Positions 1 to 5,854 of a DNA stretch of 7,063 nucleotides are shown piece after piece. Source of the stretch: JBBREP01 sp036501845 (GTDB lineage: Bacteria > Actinomycetota > Acidimicrobiia > IMCC26256 > PALSA-610); the NCBI GenBank assembly GCA_036501845.1, contig DASXZO010000004.1, positions 1 to 7,063 on the forward strand, given 5' to 3'. A model generated the notes under the pieces. That model ran no database searches. It saw nothing but the letters and a program-made list of their open reading frames with translations, and was not told the DNA's origin. The number at the start of each line of letters is the position of its first letter. Position 1 is the stretch's first letter. The position numbers and the translations under genes were made by a program.

Positions 1-6
1 AATGTC

Positions 7-22
7 GCGCGTCGCTACGCGC
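7..22 (-). terminator. GC hairpin just after the thiolase stop
   Basis: A perfect 6-bp inverted repeat, GCGCGT and ACGCGC around a 4-nt loop, begins one base beyond the thiolase stop codon. Its position fits a terminator for the minus-strand thiolase transcript. No U-run is visible in the six bases left before the window edge, so it may be a U-poor actinobacterial type or simply a GC-rich chance dyad. Confidence 0.4.
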
Positions 23-1222
<1,200 letters not shown>

Positions 1223-1228
1223 CAGCGG

Positions 1229-1232
1229 CTCC
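1229..1232 (-). promoter_or_regulatory. Shine-Dalgarno GGAG of the thiolase
   Basis: GGAG on the minus strand lies 6 nt before the ATG at 1222. It decides the start against the in-frame ATG at 1270. Confidence 0.6.
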
Positions 1233-1252
1233 AAACACTCGTGTAACTCGAT

Positions 1253-1283
1253 GCGGTGGGGAATCGTCATTCTGCCCCACCGC
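1253..1283. repeat. Perfect 9-bp inverted repeat, candidate operator or leader hairpin
   Basis: GCGGTGGGG (1253-1261) and CCCCACCGC (1275-1283) form perfect 9-bp arms around a 13-nt spacer. The half-sites are 22 bp apart centre to centre, about two helical turns. The spacer itself can pair partly (GAAT with ATTC). It sits in the divergent gap, about 30 bp before the thiolase ATG and 35 bp before the transporter GTG. It could be an operator for either gene, or a hairpin in the thiolase leader. I recognise no specific regulator; it does not resemble the mycobacterial IdeR box. Confidence 0.5.
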
Positions 1284-1306
1284 CCCGCATTACCCGAACT
1301 CGCCAG

Positions 1307-1312
1307 TAGCGT
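1307..1312 (+). promoter_or_regulatory. -10-like element TAGCGT of a possible leaderless promoter
   Basis: TAGCGT matches the actinobacterial TANNNT -10 pattern and ends 6 nt before the GTG at 1319, where transcription would be expected to start. No Shine-Dalgarno is visible before this GTG and no clear -35 is seen. The same bases contain an in-frame TAG (1307-1309), which rules out an upstream start for the transporter. Confidence 0.4.
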
Positions 1313-1318
1313 TCGCAC

Positions 1319-2068
1319 GTGGCCACCGCCGCACGGAAGAGCAGCGACCCGGTCGATCGACACGCGGACCACCACGCGGTCGACCACCACGCGGCGGAGC
1401 ACCATCGCAGCCACCGGGTCGGCTGGCTGCGCGCCGCGGTGCTCGGCGCCAACGACGGGATCGTGTCGGTCGCCAGCCTGCTGATCGGTGTGGCCGCGGC
1501 GAACGGGTCGCACACCGCGCTGGTGACGGCCGGAGTGGCCGGGCTCGTGGCCGGCGCGATGTCGATGGCCACGGGCGAGTTCGTGTCGGTGTCGAGCCAG
1601 CGCGACGCCGAGGAGGCCGACCTGCGGGCCGAGGAGGCTGCGCTCGCGGCCAACCCGATGGGTGAGCTGCGCGAGTTGGCCAAGATCTATGAAACCCGAG
1701 GCGTCGAACCGGGTCTCGCCCGCCTCGTGGCCGAGCAACTCATGGCCCACGACGAGCTAGGTGCGCACATGCGCGACGAGATCGGGATCACCGAGGTATC
1801 GGCCGCCCGACCGATCCAGGCCGCGGGTGCGTCGGCGCTCGCCTTCTCTCTCGCCGCGCTGCTGCCCGTGATCGTGGCCATCACGGTGCCCACGTCGGCA
1901 CGCGTGGTCGCCACGGCGGCGGTCGCGCTCGTGGCGCTCGTGATCCTGGGCTACGTGGGTGCCCGGGTTGGCGGCGCGCCGCCCGCACGCGGCGCGGCGC
2001 GCGTGGTGTTCTGGAGCACGATCGCGATGACGGTCACGGGCGTCGTCGGCTATCTCGTCGGCCGCTGA
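1319..2068 (+). CDS. VIT/CCC1 (DUF125) family iron/manganese transporter
   Basis: The 249-aa membrane protein belongs to the vacuolar iron transporter family, which moves Fe(II) or Mn(II) out of the cytosol by proton antiport. Helix 1 (about 38-62) carries the family motif GANDGIVS (43-50). Helix 2 (about 68-91) carries MSMATGEFVSVSSQ (81-94), with metal-site methionines and glutamate. Residues 97-157 form the Glu- and Met-rich cytoplasmic metal-binding helices, ending in LMAHDELGAHM. Three hydrophobic segments follow (about 165-190, 195-216, 226-247), giving the five-helix layout of the family. The N-terminus is unusual: eight histidines within residues 15-32, arranged as HH pairs, a plausible extra metal-binding tail. 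The GTG at 1319 is the earliest start because an in-frame TAG lies at 1307. Iron versus manganese cannot be decided from sequence. It converges with the neocarzinostatin-domain gene, leaving 28 bp. Confidence 0.9.
   Translation: MATAARKSSDPVDRHADHHAVDHHAAEHHRSHRVGWLRAAVLGANDGIVSVASLLIGVAAANGSHTALVTAGVAGLVAGAMSMATGEFVSVSSQRDAEEADLRAEEAALAANPMGELRELAKIYETRGVEPGLARLVAEQLMAHDELGAHMRDEIGITEVSAARPIQAAGASALAFSLAALLPVIVAITVPTSARVVATAAVALVALVILGYVGARVGGAPPARGAARVVFWSTIAMTVTGVVGYLVGR
1367..1394 (+). repeat. Direct repeat encoding the His-pair tail of the transporter
   Basis: The 13-bp unit GACCACCACGCGG occurs at 1367-1379 and again at 1382-1394, a 15-bp period equal to five codons. A third, diverged copy follows (GAGCACCAT). 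The repeat encodes D/E-His-His steps at residues 17-19, 22-24 and 27-29. It suggests the tail grew by in-frame duplication. Confidence 0.7.
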
Positions 2069-2081
2069 CCCAGCGTTCGTT

Positions 2082-2095
2082 CGCGCGTGCGCGCG
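2082..2095. terminator. GC hairpin between convergent genes
   Basis: CGCGCG and its complement flank a 2-nt centre (a 5-bp stem with a 4-nt loop as RNA). It lies entirely within the 28-bp gap between the transporter stop (2068) and the neocarzinostatin-domain gene stop (2097). It could serve as a terminator for both strands. There is no U-run on either side, and alternating CG is common in DNA this GC-rich, so this is tentative. Confidence 0.3.
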
Positions 2096-2096
2096 C

Positions 2097-3653
2097 TCAG
2101 CGCATGTGCCACGTATTCGCCGCAGCCGACGCCGCGTGCTCGGCCGCGGCCGCCCACCTCGGCAGCGAAGCCGCGCTCGCGCCGCTGAACCACGCGAGCG
2201 CGCTCGGCATGGCCGAAGCCGACGCCGAACCCGCCACGAAGTGCAGCGTGACGGTGGCGTCGGCATTGCCGAGCGAGTCGACACTGAGTGTGCACGTGGT
2301 GGTCTTGGTGTTGAGGCAGTCGACCGTGCCGTCGGGCGTGGAGACGCGCCGCGCGAGCTGCGTCGACCCGTGGAGATTGCCGAACTTGTCGGTGACCCAG
2401 TTGGTGCCGCCGCTGCCGCTGCACGCACCGAGCTGCTTCGTGTCGATGCATTCGCTCACCGAGAACTCGGCACTCGGCGCGAAATTCTTGCCGGTGAAGC
2501 TCACGGTCTGGTTGTTCTTGTAGGGGCCGGCGGGCGTCAGCGCGATCGACGGCCGCGGCGGGATCGGCGCGGCCGGGTTGAACGACAACGGCGTGTGCGC
2601 AGTCGAGCCGTTGCCGCCGATCGCGAGTAGTACGCAGTGGTTCGCGGGCTTGGCACAGTCGATCGTGGTTCCCGATATGGGGTCGGTCACATAGCGCGAC
2701 ACGACACCCGTCGCGCTGAACGTGCCCGCGCCCGACACGATCGCCTCGCCCACTGGGTTGCCCAGGCACACAATTTCGTTGCCGGTCGGACACTCGCCGA
2801 TTTCCGGAAAATCGTTCGGGGTCCAGTGCTTCCCGCTGAACGTGACGTGTGCATAGAACGGCAGCTTGGTCGAGGGCGTGACCGTGATTGTCGGGGCGGG
2901 CGGCGGCGGCACACTCGCGTCGAACGCCAACGGTGCGGTGGCGTGATAGTCGGCGTCGGTGGGATCGAACACGAGCATCTCGCACGTGGTCGTCGTCTTC
3001 GCGCAGTCGACCCGCGTGCCATTCGTCGAGTACAGGATTCGTTGCACCTTGAACGAGGTGGCGAGCTTGCCGTTCGCGGCGGCCGTGGCTTGATTGCCGA
3101 CGCACGCCTCGCCGAGCTCACTCGAAAGACATTCGGCCACGAGCACCGGCTTGCTCGGCCGGAAACCGGTGGCTGCCAGCGCCACCTGCTGTTGGTCGAG
3201 CACCTTGGTCGAGGGTGTGGCCTTCAGCGTCGGCGCAGGACCACCGGTGGTCGCGAACGAGAGCGGCGTGGTGGCGTGCTTGGCGAAGTTCTGACCGGCC
3301 GCAAGCATCACGCACGCCTGTTTGGCGCAATCGACGAAACCGGTCGGCACGAACAACGTGCGGTGGGCAGCGAGGTGGGCCGTGAACGTGCCCGAGCCGT
3401 CGGTGTGGGCCAACACCGCATTGTCGAGGTCGCATTGCTCCGGCGAGGTGGGCGCGGCTTCGCACTCGACGACGCCAACCGGCACGCTCGCGGCGAACCC
3501 GCTCCCGCTCACCGTCAACGCCGCGCCTGAGTGCAGCGCGCTGTGCGGCGTCACCGTGATCGACATCGCTGCCGCACCGGCAATGCCTCCTGTGAGCGCA
3601 GTGCCGCTCACGACGGCCGCGACAATCGCGACCCGAACCAAACCCCGCCCCAT
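2097..3653 (-). CDS. Secreted protein with four neocarzinostatin-like domains
   Basis: The 518-aa product starts with a short basic region and a hydrophobic, Ala/Gly-rich segment ending near residue 29 (MGRGLVRV..., AGAAA), consistent with a Sec signal peptide. Four immunoglobulin-like neocarzinostatin domains follow, at about 31-133, 141-244, 254-358 and 368-473. Each opens with a T-x-T/K-x-TP-type strand and has exactly four cysteines in two close pairs: C64/C74 and C109/C114; C175/C184 and C217/C224; C288/C296 and C333/C340; C402/C411 and C446/C454. From what I know of neocarzinostatin, its disulfides are C37-C47 and C88-C93, the same 10 and 5 spacing as domain 1; VDCAKQACVML also matches its VDCTTAACQVGL. 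Proline-rich linkers join domains 2-3 and 3-4. A Cys-free, Ala-rich tail covers 474-518; no LPXTG sortase signal or clear membrane anchor is present. Function is unknown. No enediyne genes are nearby, so chromophore carriage is not implied; a surface or ligand-binding role is inference. A strong GGGAAGGG lies 6 nt before the ATG. Confidence 0.85.
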   Translation of the reverse strand: MGRGLVRVAIVAAVVSGTALTGGIAGAAAMSITVTPHSALHSGAALTVSGSGFAASVPVGVVECEAAPTSPEQCDLDNAVLAHTDGSGTFTAHLAAHRTLFVPTGFVDCAKQACVMLAAGQNFAKHATTPLSFATTGGPAPTLKATPSTKVLDQQQVALAATGFRPSKPVLVAECLSSELGEACVGNQATAAANGKLATSFKVQRILYSTNGTRVDCAKTTTTCEMLVFDPTDADYHATAPLAFDASVPPPPAPTITVTPSTKLPFYAHVTFSGKHWTPNDFPEIGECPTGNEIVCLGNPVGEAIVSGAGTFSATGVVSRYVTDPISGTTIDCAKPANHCVLLAIGGNGSTAHTPLSFNPAAPIPPRPSIALTPAGPYKNNQTVSFTGKNFAPSAEFSVSECIDTKQLGACSGSGGTNWVTDKFGNLHGSTQLARRVSTPDGTVDCLNTKTTTCTLSVDSLGNADATVTLHFVAGSASASAMPSALAWFSGASAASLPRWAAAAEHAASAAANTWHMR

Positions 3654-3659
3654 TGCGCA

Positions 3660-3667
3660 CCCTTCCC
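3660..3667 (-). promoter_or_regulatory. Strong Shine-Dalgarno GGGAAGGG of the neocarzinostatin-domain gene
   Basis: The purine run GGGAAGGG on the minus strand ends 6 nt before the ATG at 3653 and fixes this start, which also gives a proper signal peptide. It contrasts with several neighbours that lack any visible Shine-Dalgarno. Confidence 0.65.
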
Positions 3668-3687
3668 AACCGAAACCCGCCGCAGCC

Positions 3688-3693
3688 AGCGTA
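3688..3693 (-). promoter_or_regulatory. -10-like element TACGCT for the neocarzinostatin-domain gene
   Basis: TACGCT (minus strand) fits TANNNT. It would place the transcription start near 3681 and give a leader of roughly 28 nt carrying the Shine-Dalgarno. No convincing -35 is seen. The gene could also be read from the carbonic anhydrase homologue upstream. Confidence 0.3.
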
Positions 3694-3750
3694 AACGCGC
3701 CTTGGCAAAATCCCGCCGCGATGCGACGCCCGTCACCAAACCCGCCTGGC

Positions 3751-3762
3751 CGTCGTTCGACG
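3751..3762. repeat. Short palindrome downstream of the carbonic anhydrase homologue
   Basis: CGTCG and CGACG flank a TT centre, about 10 nt past the minus-strand stop at 3772. It may be a weak terminator, but the RNA loop would be too small for the full stem and no U-run follows. The rest of the 118-bp gap (3654-3771) holds only the candidate promoter and ribosome-binding site of the next gene. Confidence 0.25.
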
Positions 3763-3771
3763 TAAAGGGCG

Positions 3772-4290
3772 TTAGCTGAGCGGGCGCAACTTCTCGAGGT
3801 AGAGCTTCGTGTTCATCACGTAACCGGCTGCCTGCAGCTTGATCAGCTCCGGATCCGAGCGGTCGGGTTTGATGACGGCGGGCACACCGAGTGCCATGGC
3901 GCGGCTCGGCACCTCAGTGTTGTTGGTGACCACGGCGGCCGCACCGACCAGCGCGCCGGTGCGCACGATGGCGCGGTGCAGCACGATCGAACCCGAGCCG
4001 ACGAGGCAACAGCTCTCGATCACGCAACCCTCCATGTGCACGAGATGACCGATCACGCAGTCGTCGCCGATGCGCGTCTCGGCATCGTGCGTGCAGTGGA
4101 TCACCGCGCCGTCCTGGATGCTCGTGCGCGCGCCGATCACGATGCGGCTGGCGTCGCCGCGCAGCACGGCCTGCGGCCACACCGACGACTCCGGGCCGAT
4201 GGTCACGTCACCGATGATCGTGCAATCGGGGTGCACGAAGGCGCTGGGGTCGATCGTCGGCTGCTTGTCACCGAGCGCATACAGAGCCAT
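3772..4290 (-). CDS. Gamma-class carbonic anhydrase-like hexapeptide-repeat protein
   Basis: The 172-aa product is a left-handed beta-helix protein of the gamma carbonic anhydrase/YrdA/PaaY group, cytosolic trimers with metal sites at subunit interfaces. Hexapeptide turns run from about residue 12 to 130 (TIIGDVTIGPESSVW, SRIVIGARTSIQDGAVIH), followed by a C-terminal helix (145-169). Family residues present are Arg44 and Asp46 in VLRGD, Gln59 and Asp60 in SIQDG, His65 in AVIH, and His82 in VIGH. The canonical third metal ligand, five residues after the second His, is here Glu87 (GHLVHMEGC), with a histidine at 85 instead. Carbonic anhydrase activity is therefore uncertain; an acyltransferase-like or structural role is possible. 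The ATG at 4290 gives the standard N-terminus. No Shine-Dalgarno is visible, and a TANNNT element ends 8 nt upstream. Longer in-frame starts would overlap the divergent dioxygenase gene, which lies only 25 bp away. Confidence 0.88.
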   Translation of the reverse strand: MALYALGDKQPTIDPSAFVHPDCTIIGDVTIGPESSVWPQAVLRGDASRIVIGARTSIQDGAVIHCTHDAETRIGDDCVIGHLVHMEGCVIESCCLVGSGSIVLHRAIVRTGALVGAAAVVTNNTEVPSRAMALGVPAVIKPDRSDPELIKLQAAGYVMNTKLYLEKLRPLS

Positions 4291-4298
4291 CGGGAATG

Positions 4299-4308
4299 AC
4301 GGTACCGT
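4299..4308. promoter_or_regulatory. Palindromic bidirectional promoter core ACGGTACCGT
   Basis: The 10-bp perfect palindrome ACGGTACCGT sits in the 25-bp gap between two divergent genes. It reads TACCGT on both strands, matching TANNNT. On plus, TACCGT ends 7 nt before the GTG at 4316; on minus, it ends 8 nt before the ATG at 4290. Both genes could thus be leaderless or nearly so, sharing overlapping -10 elements. No -35 is recognised. Confidence 0.45.
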
Positions 4309-4315
4309 GGCCGTT

Positions 4316-5152
4316 GTGACCGGCTCCAATGCCAGCGACACCGTCGACGTCACGGCCCACATCGAGCAGATCGCGCGCGACGGCTACACGATTCTCGAAG
4401 GCGCGATCGCGCCCGATCTCGTCGACGCGCTCACGGCCGATCTTGCTCGCCTCGAACGCGAACTCGACGTGCAACCCGCAGCGAACAGCTTCGAGGGCCA
4501 TCACACGCTGCGCGTCTACAACCTCCTCGCCCGGGCACAAATCTGGGAGCAGGTTCCCGTGCACCCAGCCGTGCTGCCTGTGGTCGAAGGCGTGCTCGAT
4601 CCCGGCGCGCTCGTGTCGTCGCTCAGCTCGATCGCGATTCTCCCGGGCGAGACCGCGCAGCCGATTCACGCCGACGACCAGCTCATGCCGATCGCCAAGC
4701 CCCACGTGCCCACGGTGTGCAACACGATGTGGGCACTCACCGACTTCACCGAAGCGAATGGCGCCACGCGCCTCGTTCCGGGATCGCACCTCGCCGACTG
4801 TTCACCCGACTACGGCGCGAACTACGAATCCGTCGCCGCGGTGATGCCGAAAGGGTCGGTGTTGGTGTGGCACGGCTCGCTGTGGCACGGCGGCGGCGCC
4901 AACAACACCGCTGAGCGGCGCGTGGGTATCGCCATGAACTACTGCGCGGGCTGGATCCGTCAGCAGGAGAACCAGCAGCTCGGAATCCCGCGCGACATCG
5001 CGGCACAGTTCTCGCCCCGCCTGCGCGAGCTCGTGGGGTACGGCGTCTACAACATGCTGATCGGCCACATCGACAAGCACTCGCCGGTGGAGCTGCTCGA
5101 CACCGCTACCGGGAGCGCCGCCCAGTCGCCGATGGTGTGGGACGCGGTCTAA
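4316..5152 (+). CDS. Phytanoyl-CoA dioxygenase (PhyH) family protein
   Basis: The 278-aa product is a typical-length PhyH-type Fe(II)/2-oxoglutarate-dependent oxygenase. These enzymes hydroxylate substrates using O2 and 2-oxoglutarate; known members act on phytanoyl-CoA, ectoine or diverse metabolites. The N-terminal part has the usual DGYTILEGAI segment (22-31). The facial triad is visible as His118-x-Asp120 in QPIHADDQ and His191 in LWHGGGANN, with Arg201 or Arg202 placed to bind the 2-oxoglutarate carboxylate. The strands MWALTDFTEANGATRLVPGSH (split as MWALTDF, TEANGATR and LVPGSH, 138-158) are a family hallmark. The substrate cannot be predicted. GTG at 4316 is preferred over GTG at 4307, because the latter lies within the apparent -10 element and no ATG or Shine-Dalgarno is available. 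The gene is divergent from the carbonic anhydrase homologue and convergent with the enoyl-CoA isomerase-like gene. Confidence 0.9.
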   Translation: MTGSNASDTVDVTAHIEQIARDGYTILEGAIAPDLVDALTADLARLERELDVQPAANSFEGHHTLRVYNLLARAQIWEQVPVHPAVLPVVEGVLDPGALVSSLSSIAILPGETAQPIHADDQLMPIAKPHVPTVCNTMWALTDFTEANGATRLVPGSHLADCSPDYGANYESVAAVMPKGSVLVWHGSLWHGGGANNTAERRVGIAMNYCAGWIRQQENQQLGIPRDIAAQFSPRLRELVGYGVYNMLIGHIDKHSPVELLDTATGSAAQSPMVWDAV

Positions 5153-5153
5153 C

Positions 5154-5169
5154 GCTCGATCATCCGAGC
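5154..5169. terminator. Small hairpin at the convergent gene junction
   Basis: GCTCG (5154-5158) pairs with CGAGC (5165-5169) around a 6-nt loop. It covers the 7-bp gap between two convergent stops and the minus-strand stop codon at 5160-5162. With only 5 bp of stem and no U-run it is a weak candidate terminator. Confidence 0.25.
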
Positions 5170-5828
5170 CGGGCGTCGCGCTTCGCGAGCACGCCCGCGT
5201 GCAGTGATCGTTTGATCGAGCCGAGCACCTTCGGGTCCTTGCCCGACCGTGCCGTGGCGCGCGTCGCAGCCCGCGCCACGAGATCGAGCTCCGCGGCGAG
5301 GTCGTCGACGATGCCCGCGGCGAGCGCGTCGGGGCCGTCGTAGCGCTTGCCCGAAAGCATCGCCTCGTGCACCGTGGCCGGAGCCAGCTTGGCCGTGATC
5401 AGTTCCTGCATGAACGGGTGGAACACCATGCCGAGGTCGATCTCGGGCAGGCACCACCAGCCGCGGTCTTCGCGCATCACTCGCTGATCGTGCGCCAACG
5501 CAAGCATGGCGGCCACGCCGAACGCGTGACCGTTCACAGCCGCCACCGTCGGCGCGGGAAACGTCATCACTCGGCCGAGCATGCCGCACGCGGCAGCGAT
5601 GAACTCACCGAGCTCGGCGCCGCGCAGCCCCGTCAGCAGCGTGAGGTCGAAGCCGTTCGAGAAGAACTTGCCCTCGGCGGTGGTCACCAGGGGCTGGCCC
5701 GCATGGTCCGATGCCGCGCGGTCGAGCGCGGCGTCGACCGCGGCGAGGAAGTCGCGATCGACGAGGTTCTCGCCGTCACCGAGGTGCAGCACGCACACGT
5801 CGTGTTCGACTCGCAGCTCCACCGGCAT
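5160..5828 (-). CDS. Enoyl-CoA hydratase/isomerase family protein, probably a delta3,delta2-enoyl-CoA isomerase type
   Basis: The 222-aa product is a short crotonase-fold protein. EGKFFSNGFDL (52-62) forms the first oxyanion-hole strand and closely resembles plant delta3,delta2-enoyl-CoA isomerases, as does the N-terminal LHLGDGEN. NGHAFGVAAMLALAHD (99-114) is the second oxyanion-hole region, with the usual Gly triplet reduced to GVA. Aligned by eye to rat mitochondrial hydratase, the Glu144 position is Met108, while the Glu164 position is kept as Glu129 in PEIDLGM. Retaining one glutamate is what isomerases of this fold need, so isomerization of unsaturated acyl-CoA in beta-oxidation is more likely than hydration. 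SIKRSLH (204-210) matches the family C-terminus. The ATG at 5828 gives the family N-terminus; no Shine-Dalgarno is seen, and TAGGTT ends 8 nt upstream. It follows the propeller-protein gene by 26 bp but may have its own promoter. Confidence 0.88.
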   Translation of the reverse strand: MPVELRVEHDVCVLHLGDGENLVDRDFLAAVDAALDRAASDHAGQPLVTTAEGKFFSNGFDLTLLTGLRGAELGEFIAAACGMLGRVMTFPAPTVAAVNGHAFGVAAMLALAHDQRVMREDRGWWCLPEIDLGMVFHPFMQELITAKLAPATVHEAMLSGKRYDGPDALAAGIVDDLAAELDLVARAATRATARSGKDPKVLGSIKRSLHAGVLAKRDARLG

Positions 5829-5836
5829 CGAGACAG

Positions 5837-5842
5837 AACCTA
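5837..5842 (-). promoter_or_regulatory. -10-like element TAGGTT of a possible leaderless promoter
   Basis: TAGGTT on the minus strand fits TANNNT and ends 8 nt before the ATG at 5828, the same geometry as at the carbonic anhydrase homologue. It lies in the 26-bp gap after the upstream stop and suggests that this gene is not merely read through from its neighbour. No -35 is recognised. Confidence 0.4.
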
Positions 5843-5854
5843 GGCCGGGGTGAG

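Noticed and set aside
1223..1318. IdeR/DtxR iron box upstream of the VIT transporter
   Set aside because: I looked for an AT-rich 19-bp TTAGG-type dyad and found none; the only dyad there is GC-rich and of different shape.
1223..1750. Upstream extension of the thiolase frame across the transporter gene
   Set aside because: The extension is antisense to the clear VIT coding region and shows no family similarity. The GGAG-preceded ATG at 1222 gives the standard thiolase N-terminus; the ATG at 1270 lies inside the dyad and adds 16 unrelated residues.
2637..3530. Plus-strand frame of 297 codons
   Set aside because: It is antisense to the neocarzinostatin-domain gene; its Arg/Gly-rich translation has no recognisable motif and no plausible start signal.
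2097..3653. Enediyne antibiotic cluster
   Set aside because: Neocarzinostatin-like domains alone do not show this. No polyketide synthase, chromophore-tailoring or resistance genes are in the window.
2050..3708. Minus-strand frames of 351 and 196 codons overlapping the neocarzinostatin-domain gene
   Set aside because: They are out-of-frame shadows, Arg-rich and without domains, while the competing frame has a signal peptide and four regular Cys-patterned domains.
4070..4315. Longer N-terminus for the PhyH protein starting at an upstream ATG
   Set aside because: It would run antisense through the carbonic anhydrase homologue, and the added residues match no PhyH protein. GTG at 4316 fits the family length.
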